This document shows positions 49,744 to 58,369 of a stretch of 64,000 bases of DNA, one piece after another. How positions within the stretch are numbered: position 1 is the stretch's first letter; each line of letters opens with the position of its first letter. Origin of the DNA: Allgaiera indica (GTDB lineage: Bacteria > Pseudomonadota > Alphaproteobacteria > Rhodobacterales > Rhodobacteraceae); the NCBI RefSeq assembly GCF_900106675.1, contig NZ_FNOB01000014.1, forward strand, positions 1-64,000, given 5' to 3'. The position numbers and the translations under genes were made by a program. The notes under the pieces were generated by a model, which did no database searches, was not told where the DNA came from, and worked only from the letters and a program-made list of their open reading frames with translations.

Positions 49744-51195
49744 ATGGACCAGATGGTCGAAACGCACGATTGCTGCGCTACGAAAGATGATGGCGGCGAC
49801 GCCTATGACCTGATCGTGGTGGGGGCCGGCTCGGCCGGATTTTCGGCCTCGATCACGGCGGCCGAGGCCGGCAAGCGGGTGGCGCTGGTCGGGCATGGCA
49901 CGATCGGCGGCACCTGCGTCAACGTCGGCTGCGTGCCGTCCAAGGCGATGATCCGCGCCGCCGAAGCCGTGCACGGCGGCGCCTCCGCCGCGCGCTTTCC
50001 CGGGATCGAGCCCTGCACCCATTCCGTGGACTGGCCCGCCGTGGTGAAGGGCACCGCCGATCTGGTCGGCGAGATGCGGCACAAGAAATACATCGACCTT
50101 CTGCCAGCCTATGACAACGTGACCTATATCGAGGAAGGCCCGGCGCGGCTGATCGAGGGCGGCGTCGCCGTCGGTGGGCGGGTGCTGTCGGCCCCGTGCG
50201 TGTTGGTCGCCACCGGCTCGCGCCCGCATATGCCGGCGATCGCGGGGATCGACGGCGTCGACGTGCTTGATTCCACGGCCCTTCTGACCCTGCCTGAGCG
50301 GCCCGAAAGCATCATGGTGCTGGGTGGGGGCTATATCGGCTGCGAACTGGCCCAGATGGCCGCGCGGCTGGGGGCGAAGGTCACGCTGGTGACGCGTTCG
50401 CGGCTTCTGCCGGGCGCCGAGCCGGAAGTGGCCGAGGCGCTGACCGAGGCGCTGCGGGCCGAAGGCATCGCGATCGAGACCGGCCTGAGCTATGCTTCGG
50501 TGACCCAGGGCGCCCAAGGTGTCACCCTGACGATCGACCGCGACGGCAAGACCGAAACGTTGCGCGCCGCGCGTCTGGTCGCGACCACCGGCCGGATCGC
50601 CAATTCCGAGGGGCTGGGGCTGGAGGATCTGGGCATCGAGACCGATGCGCGCGGCGCAATCAAGGTCGGTCCCGACATGGCGACCAGCCGCCCCGGCGTT
50701 TGGGCTGCGGGCGATGTCACCGACCGCGACCAGTTCGTCTATATGGCGGCCTATGGCGCCAAGGTGGCGATCAACAACGCCTTCGGGCTGGAACCGATGC
50801 GCTATGACAACGCCGCGATGCCCTGGGTCGTGTTCACCGACCCGCAAGTGGCGGGCGTCGGCCTATCGGAGGCACAGGCGAAGACGGCGGGGTACGAGGT
50901 CAAGACCAGCGTGATCACGCTGGACAACGTGCCGCGCGCCGCCGCCGCCCGCGATACGCGCGGGGCGATCAAGCTGGTGGCGGATGCCGGGACCGATCGG
51001 TTGCTGGGCGGCCAGATCGTGGCGCCGGAGGGTTCGGATACGATCCAGACGCTGGCCATGGCGTTGAAGTTCGGGATGACCACCAAGGCGCTTGGCGACA
51101 CGATCTTCCCCTATCTGACCACGGTAGAGGGGCTGAAACTTGCCGCCCAGACCTTCGACAAGGACGTGGCGAAGCTGAGCTGCTGCGCGGGGTAA
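49744..51195 (+). CDS. merA: Mercuric reductase MerA (short form)
   Basis: About 483 residues. FAD motif LIVVGAGSAGFSASI, redox-active GGTCVNVGCVPSK (Cys58/Cys63), NADPH motif IMVLGGGYIGCELAQ, and the C-terminal Cys pair 480-481 (LSCCAG) that receives Hg(II). An extra Cys-Cys at 10-11 lies in the short N-terminal tail in place of the HMA domain found in long MerA. Reduces Hg(II) to Hg(0). AAAGG precedes three Met codons in a row (49738, 49741, 49744); the last has the best spacing. Confidence 0.95.
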   Translation: MDQMVETHDCCATKDDGGDAYDLIVVGAGSAGFSASITAAEAGKRVALVGHGTIGGTCVNVGCVPSKAMIRAAEAVHGGASAARFPGIEPCTHSVDWPAVVKGTADLVGEMRHKKYIDLLPAYDNVTYIEEGPARLIEGGVAVGGRVLSAPCVLVATGSRPHMPAIAGIDGVDVLDSTALLTLPERPESIMVLGGGYIGCELAQMAARLGAKVTLVTRSRLLPGAEPEVAEALTEALRAEGIAIETGLSYASVTQGAQGVTLTIDRDGKTETLRAARLVATTGRIANSEGLGLEDLGIETDARGAIKVGPDMATSRPGVWAAGDVTDRDQFVYMAAYGAKVAINNAFGLEPMRYDNAAMPWVVFTDPQVAGVGLSEAQAKTAGYEVKTSVITLDNVPRAAAARDTRGAIKLVADAGTDRLLGGQIVAPEGSDTIQTLAMALKFGMTTKALGDTIFPYLTTVEGLKLAAQTFDKDVAKLSCCAG

Positions 51196-51241
51196 GTTCG
51201 ATCGAGACGCGGAAACCACAACTTTGCGGAAGGAAATTCTC

Positions 51242-51664
51242 ATGACACCGAAACGTCAATCCGTCGGCCTTGCCGGGTCGCTCTTCGTCAGCGCGTGCTG
51301 CCTGGGCGCAGGGCCCATCCTTGCCGGGCTTGCCGCCGCCCTGGGCTTTAGCGCCTTCCATTCCATCCTGAATGTCTATGTGCTTTTGCCGCTCATGACG
51401 GTCTCGGTGTTGTGGGTTGTCTGGAACCTGCGGATCCAGGGAAACGCCCTGGCCGGATCGGCCCTGCGCTATCCTCCGTTCTGGAGCGGGTTGATCGGCG
51501 GATCGGTGGCCTGGGTCGGCGTTCTTCTGCCGCATGTGGTCGCCGGAACCAAGCATGTGGGGACCGATCTGATCATCGTCGGCATGGCGCTGTTCATCGG
51601 CGCCTCGCTTTGGAGCGTGATCGACCAGCGCCGCCGTCTCGGCGCCTCGGCCCGTTCGGCCTGA
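51242..51664 (+). CDS. MerC-like membrane protein with vicinal Cys pair
   Basis: 140 residues, about four helices. The first helix has Cys19-Cys20 (GSLFVSACCLGAGPILAGL), as in Hg(II) importers MerT and MerC, and four helices fit MerC. The middle has NVYVLLPLMTVSVLWVVWNL. GGAAGGA precedes ATG 51242. The gene is 46 bp after merA in the same direction. Alternatively it could be another Cys-pair transporter of the broader Mer superfamily. Confidence 0.75.
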   Translation: MTPKRQSVGLAGSLFVSACCLGAGPILAGLAAALGFSAFHSILNVYVLLPLMTVSVLWVVWNLRIQGNALAGSALRYPPFWSGLIGGSVAWVGVLLPHVVAGTKHVGTDLIIVGMALFIGASLWSVIDQRRRLGASARSA

Positions 51665-51692
51665 GCGCGAGGTGAAAGCGGCACGGCCCCGT

Positions 51693-52043
51693 TCAGACGG
51701 ACGGGGCGCGGTGGCCCAGCAGAATGATCACGGCGCCGGCCAGGCACAGGCCGGCGCCGATGACGTCCCAGCGATCCGGGGCCTGTCCCTCGATGGCCCA
51801 GAGCCAGGCCAGCGACGCCAGGATATAGATCCCGCCATAGGCGGCATAGGCGCGCCCGGCCAGCGACAGATCGATCCGCGTCAGCAAGACGGCGAACAGC
51901 ACCAGCGAGACCACGCCCGGAATGGCCCAAAGGACCGAGCGGTTGAGCCGCAAGATTGCCCATAAGGCGAAGCAGCCCGCGATTTCGAACAGCGCGGCCG
52001 CCGCATAGACCGGCCCCGCCTGGCCGAGTTCGGATAGTTTCAT
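51693..52043 (-). CDS. YnfA/UPF0060 family membrane protein
   Basis: 116 residues with four helices. [62 protein letters not shown] and the ending [12 protein letters not shown] match the YnfA family, small SMR-like proteins. It is inserted in reverse orientation between the MerC-like gene and merB. YnfA is a frequent passenger of mercury and arsenic resistance islands; no mercury role is proven. Confidence 0.9.
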   Translation of the reverse strand: MKLSELGQAGPVYAAAALFEIAGCFALWAILRLNRSVLWAIPGVVSLVLFAVLLTRIDLSLAGRAYAAYGGIYILASLAWLWAIEGQAPDRWDVIGAGLCLAGAVIILLGHRAPSV

Positions 52044-52437
52044 TGCATGTCCCGCCCCAATGGTTGGCTTGCGTCGCCCCAGCTTTTGCTACCGCCGGCG
52101 TGATGATGGATCCCCAGATAGCCCAAGTCGGTCAGGACCGCGATGGCAGGGCCGATGCCGAAGGCCCGAAACCGGCTTCTCGATGACTATTGGTCATTTA
52201 TATCCCCTGTGGCGGATGAAACGGGACGAATGTCACCCCTGTCCGGCGGATTGCCCCGGGGCCATCCGGGCGCCACAAGATGGCAGGCGGCCCGACTTGG
52301 CAGGCGATCCGGCGGGCAACCCCGAAGCTTGTCTTCCCGGCAGCGATCCATCAACCTGGATCTGCCGCCCCACATGCCGTCTCCGGCGGCCAGGAAGGGA
52401 TCCGGCGGCCGATCTACAGAAAACGAGCGAAGAATAC
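52044..52437. other. Intergenic region upstream of merB
   Basis: Nearly 400 bp between the divergent ynfA and merB. Open frames pass through in several phases, including a minus-strand stretch AVLTDLGYLGIHHHAGG near 52070-52140 that could be a piece of a lost gene. No MerR-type operator with a 19-bp spacer was seen here, so how merB is controlled is not visible. Confidence 0.4.
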
Positions 52438-53139
52438 ATGAGTATATCTGTCGAAGAGGGAGGCCCGGACCTGGCGCTCCTCTCGGATCCGCAGGTCAGG
52501 GACGCGCTGTCCGCTCTCATGAACGAGTCCCGGCTGGCCGCGCGCTGGGGCGGGCTCTCGCCCGAAACGCGGCAAGTGCATCAAGAGATCCTGCGGACGT
52601 TTCTGACCGAAGGCGCGCCGCCTGCGGCGTCGGAGTTCCGCGCCGAAACGCTGGCCGACCTGGCCGCGCGCGATCTGGTGCATGTCCGGGACCGCGAGAT
52701 CGCGCTTGCCTATCCCTTCTCTGCCCGACCGACCGATTTCAGGGTCAGATTGCGCGGTGTGACGATCCATGCCATCTGCGCGGTCGACGCGCTCGGCACC
52801 GCCGCCATGGCCGGCACCGCGGCCGAGGTCACCTGCGTCTGCCCGATCTGCCGAACCGGTGTCGATATCACCGTCGCCTCCGATGGGTTTGCGGTCGACC
52901 ATGCCTCGCGGCCCGAGGCCCGGGTCTGGACCGGCGTCAAGGATGTCGGAACTTGCGCCGCCGACAGCCAGTGCAAGACGATGCGGCTGTTCTGCGGCCC
53001 CGAACATCTGGCGGCCTGGAGGCGCTCTCAGCCGCCCTCGGCACGCGGGTTCGACCTGTCGCTGACCCAGGGTGTGCAACTTGGCGCGGCGATCTTCCGG
53101 CCGTTCATGCAGTCCCCGCACGACAGGGCCGCTTCCTGA
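52438..53139 (+). CDS. merB: Organomercurial lyase MerB
   Basis: 233 residues. The catalytic trio is present: Cys114 and Asp117 in HAICAVDALG and Cys179 in DSQCKTMRLF, with AYPFSARPTDF before them. It breaks C-Hg bonds and passes Hg(II) to MerA. Two extra Cys clusters are seen: CVCPIC (133-138) and LFCGPEH. The ribosome site is weak. With merA this makes the cluster broad-spectrum (organic and inorganic mercury). Confidence 0.9.
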   Translation: MSISVEEGGPDLALLSDPQVRDALSALMNESRLAARWGGLSPETRQVHQEILRTFLTEGAPPAASEFRAETLADLAARDLVHVRDREIALAYPFSARPTDFRVRLRGVTIHAICAVDALGTAAMAGTAAEVTCVCPICRTGVDITVASDGFAVDHASRPEARVWTGVKDVGTCAADSQCKTMRLFCGPEHLAAWRRSQPPSARGFDLSLTQGVQLGAAIFRPFMQSPHDRAAS

Positions 53140-53338
53140 CCACGCTTGCCCCGTGCGGGTTGACGGCGGGCGCGGTTTCGCCCCGCCGCCCGCAGGGTTC
53201 GCAGATGGAGTGGCAACGCGGGCCGGCCGCCCAACGACCGCGCGCCTTCCAAGTGCGATCGGTTCGAGAAAGACCGCGAAGCATGCGGATTTCGGCACTC
53301 TGGCGGTCAGGGCCCTATTCGCGATCCCGGCTCTGCCG

Positions 53339-53935
53339 TCAACACGGGGCCGTGGCGGAACGGCTGCTTGGGCCATGGCGGATTTGCCGCGCAAGTTCTT
53401 CGACCACCCGCGGGCGCTGACCCTTCGCGAGGTAGAGATTGACCGAGAACGGCGGAAGCTTGGGAAGGACCCCTGTGAGAGCCAGGATGTCGAGATCGCT
53501 CGGGACGGTCGAGGCCAGCCAAGCCGAGACCGCAAGATCAGCCCGGACGGTGGCGCGTGTCGCATCGATGCTGCCGCTCTCGAACATCGTGCGCCAGGAC
53601 AGGCCGCAATCCTCAAGCGCCCGCAAAACGGCGGGACGGAAGGCGCAGGTCTCGGCCACCAGCGAAACCGGAAGCGGTTTTTTCAGATGTGCCGCGCCCC
53701 CCCTTGCGCCGACCCAGACCAGCTGATCGACCATGAGGCGTTCCCCATGGGATGGCCCCACGGGCTCTTCGATCAGGGCAAGGTCCAGCGCGCCGTTGCT
53801 GACGGCGCTTTGCAGATCCGGTGACGCCAGACAGACAAGCTCGATCTCCACCTTGGGGTGCGCCTCGGCAAACGCCGTCAGGATCGGGGTCAACCACGTC
53901 CCCAGTAGGTCAATGGCCTCGGCCGCGGCGGGGTT
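53339..53935 (-). pseudogene. LysR-type regulator lacking its DNA-binding domain
   Basis: About 195 codons that keep only the substrate-binding domain: LLGTWLTPILTAFAEAHPKV, ALDLALIEEPVG, LVWVGARGG, LPVSLVAETCAFRP and the end PPFSVNLYLAKG. The N-terminal helix-turn-helix and linker (about 90 residues) are missing. The frame continues to 53992 but in that part it is antisense to the LysE fragment and not LysR-like. The 5' ends of both genes are cut at the same place. Confidence 0.8.
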
Positions 53936-53939
53936 GGGC

Positions 53940-54353
53940 GGCGTCCTTCTGGCGTTTCCCGCATTGCAATTGGCTATGAAAGGGATCGGCACGCATTATC
54001 TGCTGTGGCTAGCATGGAAAATCGCGCGCAGCGGATCACCGCAGCTGCATGCGAAGATCGCCAAGCCCACCGGCTTTGTGGGTGCGATCTGGCTGGTCTG
54101 GCAAAATCCCAAGGGGTGGGCAATGACATTGGGGGCGGCCGCTTCCTTCGCGTCGCTCGCCGCGGGGCCGATGGATCTGGCGTTCATGCTTGGCGCTTCG
54201 TTCGGCATCGCGGCGAGCCTTTCGCTGTCCTTTTGGTGCGTGGCGGGGCTACTTCTGGCGCGGCTGCTTAGAACGGATGCGCAATGGCATGTCTTCAATG
54301 CGCTTCTGGGCGCCTTGCTCGCGGTCTCGATCCTTCAGTTGTGGCTTGAATGA
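53940..54353 (+). pseudogene. LysE/RhtB family exporter lacking its N-terminus
   Basis: About 135 codons. GVLLAFPALQLAMKGIGTHY then LLWLAWKIARSGSP is helix 3 of LysE-type exporters; FVGAIWLVWQNPKGWAMTLGA and the final helices follow. The first two helices (about 60 residues) are missing. It stands head to head with the LysR fragment, whose intact version would have controlled it, so one deletion took both starts and the promoter. Confidence 0.8.
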
Positions 54354-54479
54354 GGGGAACACTTCGCCGGGCGTCTATGCGGCCAGCCGTGACGCGGCCA
54401 GGGCGTTTCGGGCCGCGCGGTCATCGAGGCGGTGGTTCGGGGCCGCCACGGTCAAGCCGCGGCCCGCTGATCCGCGCGC

Positions 54480-55256
54480 TCAGACACCGGCATACCACTC
54501 ATAGCCCCGATCCTCCCAATAGCCACCCTTGCCGCCGCGAATGCCCGAGAGCGTGGACACCAGCGTGATCGACTTGACATACTTGGCCATCTTGTAGCCC
54601 AGCTGCCGCTCGACCCGCAGGCGCAACGGCGCCCCGTTCGCCACCGGCAGGGGCGCGTCATTCATCGCCAGGGCAAGGATGGTCTGCGGATGGCGTGCAG
54701 TGCGCAGGTCGATGCTTTCATAGTAGAATTGCGGCCCGTCCAGCCCGGTGCTCAGCGCATCGAAACAGCGAAAGACGACATAGCGCGCGGCAGGGCGCGT
54801 GCCCGCCCGATCAAGCAGGTGCGACAGGCGCACGCCTTGCCATTTCGCGATGCAGCTCCAGCCCTCGACGCAATCGTGGCGGGTGATCTGGCTTTGCTGC
54901 GGCATTGCCCGCAGATCGGCCAGCGACAGCTTCAGCGGCATTGCGACCTCTCCGCCAAGGGTCAGCCGGTAGTCCGCGAAGCCGCCCTTCTTCAGCGTCA
55001 GGTAGTCCGGTGCCTGCGGGTCGGTCGATCCGTTCGGACGCATCGGCTGGCGGATATCGGCCTCGGAATAGGTCGGGGCCAGCGCATCGCGGCCTTGAAA
55101 CAGGCGCTGCGCCGCATCCGTCAGCCGGTTGGCCGAAAGCAGGATGCCCCGGGCCGGATCGTCCGGGTTCGACAGGAAGTCGAATGTCTTGCAGCCCGAG
55201 AGCGTTGTTGCGGCAAGGCTTCCGGCGCCGAGGCGCAAGATCGTACGGCGGTCCAT
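54480..55256 (-). CDS. Molybdopterin-dependent oxidoreductase (sulfite oxidase/YedY fold)
   Basis: 258 residues. The N-terminus DRRTILRLGAGSLAATTLSGC combines a twin-arginine-like pair and a lipobox Cys. The molybdopterin-binding fold shows RHDCVEGWSCIAKWQGVRL, where the first Cys is the expected Mo ligand, and GAPLRLRVERQLGYKMAKYV. It is exported folded and works in the periplasm, receiving or giving electrons through the cytochrome b encoded just upstream. Substrate unknown: sulfite, methionine sulfoxide or another small compound. Confidence 0.87.
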   Translation of the reverse strand: MDRRTILRLGAGSLAATTLSGCKTFDFLSNPDDPARGILLSANRLTDAAQRLFQGRDALAPTYSEADIRQPMRPNGSTDPQAPDYLTLKKGGFADYRLTLGGEVAMPLKLSLADLRAMPQQSQITRHDCVEGWSCIAKWQGVRLSHLLDRAGTRPAARYVVFRCFDALSTGLDGPQFYYESIDLRTARHPQTILALAMNDAPLPVANGAPLRLRVERQLGYKMAKYVKSITLVSTLSGIRGGKGGYWEDRGYEWYAGV

Positions 55257-55257
55257 G

Positions 55258-56106
55258 TCAGTCCTCCTCGGTTTCTTGGCCGTCGCCGGTGATCCTGTAG
55301 CGCCCGGTGACGATCGAGCGCAGCTCGTTCAGCGGCCCCGCGACCAGCACCATCGCGATATGGACCACGAAGAAGGCCACGATCAGCACCATCCCCAGGA
55401 AATGCAGGCTGCGCGCCGTCTGCCGCCCTCCGAAAAGATCGAGCAGCAGGGGCCAGGCCGCGTCCATTGCCGGCGACATGGTCAGCCCGGTCAGGATCAT
55501 CAGCGGGAAAAGCACGAAGAAGACCGCGAAATAGGTCAGCTTCTGCACAGGGCTATAGCGCCGCCCGTGGCGCAGCGGGCCGCGCAGATGGGCGACGATG
55601 TCGCGCCCAAGACCCCGAAGGTCGCGGCGCCCGGGCAGGATATCGCGGCGCAGATGCCCGTTCACCAGGCTTGCCACCGCCCAGATCGCCAGCGTGCCCA
55701 CCAGCGCCCAGGCGAAGAAGAAATGCACCACCCGCCCGGTGGCGAGATCCTGCGACGAAGGGATGGTGGCCCAGGCCGGAAAGGCGCGGGGCTGGGGGGC
55801 AGCGGCGGGCCCGCTCAGCCCCAGGACGCCGGTGGTGTCGAAGCGGTGGCCAAGGATCTGGGTGACGCCCTTCGCCGGCGTGGATCCCTGGCCGCCCTCG
55901 GCGCCGATCCGCAGCACGGCATTGTCGAAACCCTGCGTCATCCCGGATTGCTGCCCGATGTAAAGCACGGGGTGTGCGTTGAATATCTGCAACCCTGAGA
56001 GCAGCAGGAAGAAGACGCAGACGGCCCACATCCAGTGGGTGATCCGGGTCCAGGGCCCGTGCCGCCGGATCACTTCCGGCGTCGGTCCGTCAACTCTGTT
56101 TCGCAT
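55258..56106 (-). CDS. Cytochrome b561-type membrane protein
   Basis: 282 residues. His in RITHWMWAVCVFFLLLSGLQIF, VHFFFAWALVGTLAIWAV, LTYFAVFFVLFPLMILTGL and RSLHFLGMVLIVAFFVVHIAMVL are the haem-b ligands expected in the four helices of a NapC/b561-like domain. It is the membrane electron partner of the molybdoenzyme, whose start is 1 base after its stop. An extracytoplasmic loop of about 90 residues lies after helix 1. Confidence 0.87.
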   Translation of the reverse strand: MRNRVDGPTPEVIRRHGPWTRITHWMWAVCVFFLLLSGLQIFNAHPVLYIGQQSGMTQGFDNAVLRIGAEGGQGSTPAKGVTQILGHRFDTTGVLGLSGPAAAPQPRAFPAWATIPSSQDLATGRVVHFFFAWALVGTLAIWAVASLVNGHLRRDILPGRRDLRGLGRDIVAHLRGPLRHGRRYSPVQKLTYFAVFFVLFPLMILTGLTMSPAMDAAWPLLLDLFGGRQTARSLHFLGMVLIVAFFVVHIAMVLVAGPLNELRSIVTGRYRITGDGQETEED

Positions 56107-56166
56107 CCCGAGACCACCCGCGTCAGAATATGGGGCTGCCCGATGGCGGACAGCCCCGATCCAAGG

Positions 56167-56715
56167 TCAGCTTTTCGGCAGCATGACAGTGTTGATCACC
56201 TGGATCACGCCGTTCGACTGCATGACATCGGGGATCGTGACCATCGCGGTATCGCCGTTCTCATCCCGGATCATCAGCTTGCCATCCTTCTCGAAGGCGG
56301 TCAGCTTGCACCCGCCGAGGGTGTTGAGCGTCGCCTCGCCGGTCTGCATCGCCACCTTCTCGATGTCGGCCACGGTCTCTTTGCCCGCCAGCACATGGCA
56401 GGTGAGGATCTTCTGGAGCTTGGCCTTGTTCTCGGGCTTGAGCAGCGTCTGGACCGTGCCCTTGGGCAGCTTGGCAAAGGCCTCGTTGGTCGGCGCGAAG
56501 ACGGTGAACGGCCCCTTGCCCTCCAGCGTCTTGACCAGGCCCGCAGCCTTGACCGCGGCGACCAGGGTGGTGTGGTCCTTGGAATTCACGGCATTCTGGA
56601 TGATGTTCTTGCTGGCATACATCGGCGCGCCACCGACCATCGGATTTGCCTGCGCGGCAACGGCGGTCAGCGCCACGGCGGTGGCGGCGGCAAGGGTGCG
56701 GAAAGGTGCAGTCAT
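56167..56715 (-). CDS. Fasciclin domain protein
   Basis: 182 residues. A signal peptide (TLAAATAVALTAVAAQA) precedes one FAS1 domain: NIIQNAVNSKDHTTLVAAVKAA, GPFTVFAPTNEAFAKLPKG, ILTCHVLAGKETVADI and the final VMQSNGVIQVINTVMLP. Secreted or periplasmic, probably for adhesion or surface interactions. CAGGAG precedes ATG 56715. It lies between the anti-sigma gene and the cytochrome b gene on the same strand. Confidence 0.92.
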   Translation of the reverse strand: MTAPFRTLAAATAVALTAVAAQANPMVGGAPMYASKNIIQNAVNSKDHTTLVAAVKAAGLVKTLEGKGPFTVFAPTNEAFAKLPKGTVQTLLKPENKAKLQKILTCHVLAGKETVADIEKVAMQTGEATLNTLGGCKLTAFEKDGKLMIRDENGDTAMVTIPDVMQSNGVIQVINTVMLPKS

Positions 56716-56769
56716 CTGGGTTTCTCCTGTTGAGCGGACCCGGGAAAATCCCCGGTCCATGGTATCAGC

Positions 56770-56796
56770 TACGGGCCGCACCGGCGAAAAGTTTCA
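56770..56796 (-). promoter_or_regulatory. Candidate ECF sigma promoter of the fasciclin gene
   Basis: On the minus strand TGAAAC (56796-56791), 17 bp, then CGTA (56773-56770). Upstream of the sigma gene TGAATC (58112-58107) with 17 bp to CG (58089-58088) has the same geometry. Both could be targets of the ECF factor encoded at 57519. Weak, by eye. Confidence 0.25.
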
Positions 56797-56850
56797 ACGT
56801 GGAGAAAAAAATCGCGATGGCCGCCCCGATCAGGCGGTTCGGCGCGCGCC

Positions 56851-57522
56851 TTACGTCAGCGACAGGACCCCGGCGCCCAGAACCCGGGTGGGCCGACCAT
56901 TGGGCGACCCGCCCGCGGGTTCCAGGCTGACCGCCAGCGTGTCGCCCGCGGACAGCTTCGGCACGGTCAGTTTCCGTGTCGCTGCGCTGACAAGGCCCAC
57001 CGGGGCCGGCGGGTTGCCGGGCGTGATGATCCACAGCTCGTAATCATGCGCCGCCGCGGGGCCCGGGCCCCTGGTGCGGGTTATCGTCACGACGTTTTGG
57101 TCCGTGTCATAGCGCGCCTGGAAGATCAGCGCGCCGTCCGCGGCCGCGATCCGTGCCGTCAGAGCCTGGGGCGTGGTATCGAGCCCGGTGAGGTAGACGC
57201 CGAAGGCGGCCACAGCCGCCGTGGCGCCAAGCGCCGCGAGGAACCAGCGCCGGCGCGGAAGCCGTTTGGCGACAGGTTCGGGCCGTCCGAAGATCCTGGC
57301 CTCGATCGCCGGCATCAAATCAGGTGCCGGTTCCTCTGGATATTCCGCGTCGAGAGGCGCCAGATGCGCGGCCCAGCCGGCGACCTTTTCCGCAAAGGCG
57401 GGCTCACGGCGCAGGCGGGATTCGACGGCCAGCCGCTCGGGCAACGAAAGAACCCCAAGGACGTATTCCGCGGCAAGGAAATCGTCGCCGTCTTCGGGCA
57501 GAGGAGGGGGAAGCGTGCTCAT
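56851..57522 (-). CDS. Anti-sigma factor, RskA-like
   Basis: 223 residues. The cytoplasmic zinc-less anti-sigma helix bundle (DDFLAAEYVLGVLSLPERLAV, WAAHLAPLDAEYP) is followed by one membrane helix (FLAALGATAAVAAFGVYLTGL) and a periplasmic RskA domain (HDYELWIITPGNPPAPVGLV). It holds the ECF sigma factor at the membrane until a periplasmic signal leads to proteolysis. The start overlaps the sigma gene stop (ATGA). Confidence 0.9.
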   Translation of the reverse strand: MSTLPPPLPEDGDDFLAAEYVLGVLSLPERLAVESRLRREPAFAEKVAGWAAHLAPLDAEYPEEPAPDLMPAIEARIFGRPEPVAKRLPRRRWFLAALGATAAVAAFGVYLTGLDTTPQALTARIAAADGALIFQARYDTDQNVVTITRTRGPGPAAAHDYELWIITPGNPPAPVGLVSAATRKLTVPKLSAGDTLAVSLEPAGGSPNGRPTRVLGAGVLSLT

Positions 57523-58067
57523 TGTGCAAGACACTCCTTCAGCCGAAGCAGCCCCCTTCGCAGCCAGGTGCGCACAGTGTTGAGCGGGATCGCATGCCGA
57601 TCCGCCAGTTCCGCATAGCTCAACCCATCGAGATAGGCCCCCCGGATCGCGGCGGCGTGGGCGGGCGGCAATATCTCGAAGCATTTCGAGACGCGACCTG
57701 CCTCGCCCTGCGCGACGGCGCGCGCCTCTGCGCCCGGCGCAGGGTCGGGGATCATCGCGAACGGGTCTGATTCGCTGCTGTCGATCGTCTCCTCTCGACG
57801 TGACCGCAGCCGGTCGATGGAATGATTTCTCGCGATCGAGATCAACCATGTCATCGCCCTGCCCCGGTCTGCGTCGAACCGGCCGGCATTGATCCAGATC
57901 CGTGTAAACACTTCTTGTAGGGCCTCCTCGGCCTCTGCGCGGTTCCTTAATATACGGAGGCAAACCCCGTAGAGTTTCGCAGAAGCCGCAGAATAAAGCG
58001 TACGAAACGCCACCCGATCGCCACCGGCGACGCCCTTCAAAAGATGCGCGATCTGATCGTCCTGCAT
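57519..58067 (-). CDS. ECF RNA polymerase sigma factor (SigK/RpoE-like)
   Basis: 182 residues. Region 2: RNRAEAEEALQEVFTRIW and GRAMTWLISIARNHSIDRLR; region 4: GLSYAELADRHAIPLNTVRTWLRRGLLRLK. It is translationally coupled to the anti-sigma gene. The neighbourhood (fasciclin protein, molybdoenzyme with cytochrome b) recalls the SigK-RskA system of mycobacteria, whose regulon includes fasciclin-like secreted proteins, so these neighbours are probably its targets. Confidence 0.92.
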   Translation of the reverse strand: MQDDQIAHLLKGVAGGDRVAFRTLYSAASAKLYGVCLRILRNRAEAEEALQEVFTRIWINAGRFDADRGRAMTWLISIARNHSIDRLRSRREETIDSSESDPFAMIPDPAPGAEARAVAQGEAGRVSKCFEILPPAHAAAIRGAYLDGLSYAELADRHAIPLNTVRTWLRRGLLRLKECLAQ

Positions 58068-58369
58068 CCACGCAATGTGAAGACAGCCGATCTTTCGTCA
58101 AGTGCTGATTCACGGTCGATCCCCGAATGTGGGGCAGGTCCGCCAAGGTTCCCGCTGTCCGGCCGGATCAGGAAACCCTCATCGTGCCTGCAAGTAGGAC
58201 GTGCCTGGCGGTGCAATCAGTCTTGCCGATATCGCCCCGATCGCCACGGCCCAGTGCAACGCGCGGCCCGCGCCGGTCGCGTGCCGCGCGTCTATCGTTC
58301 CGCAGGTGCTTGGATTGGGACGGACAGAGCGGTAAGGCCTTGGCCAGACCGTCGCATCCGGTAGATCAA
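58068..58369. other. Divergent intergenic region sigma/DMT
   Basis: About 300 bp. It holds TGAATC-N17-CG on the minus strand, a possible autoregulated ECF promoter for the sigma gene. A long open + frame crosses it but does not look like protein. No other structure is seen. Confidence 0.35.

Noticed and set aside
52070-52140. Minus-strand stretch AVLTDLGYLGIHHHAGG as a transposase or metal-protein fragment
   Set aside because: Too short and without a second matching segment to assign to a family.
53150-53210. GC-rich inverted repeat after merB as a terminator
   Set aside because: Arms pair poorly (bulged) and no T-run follows.
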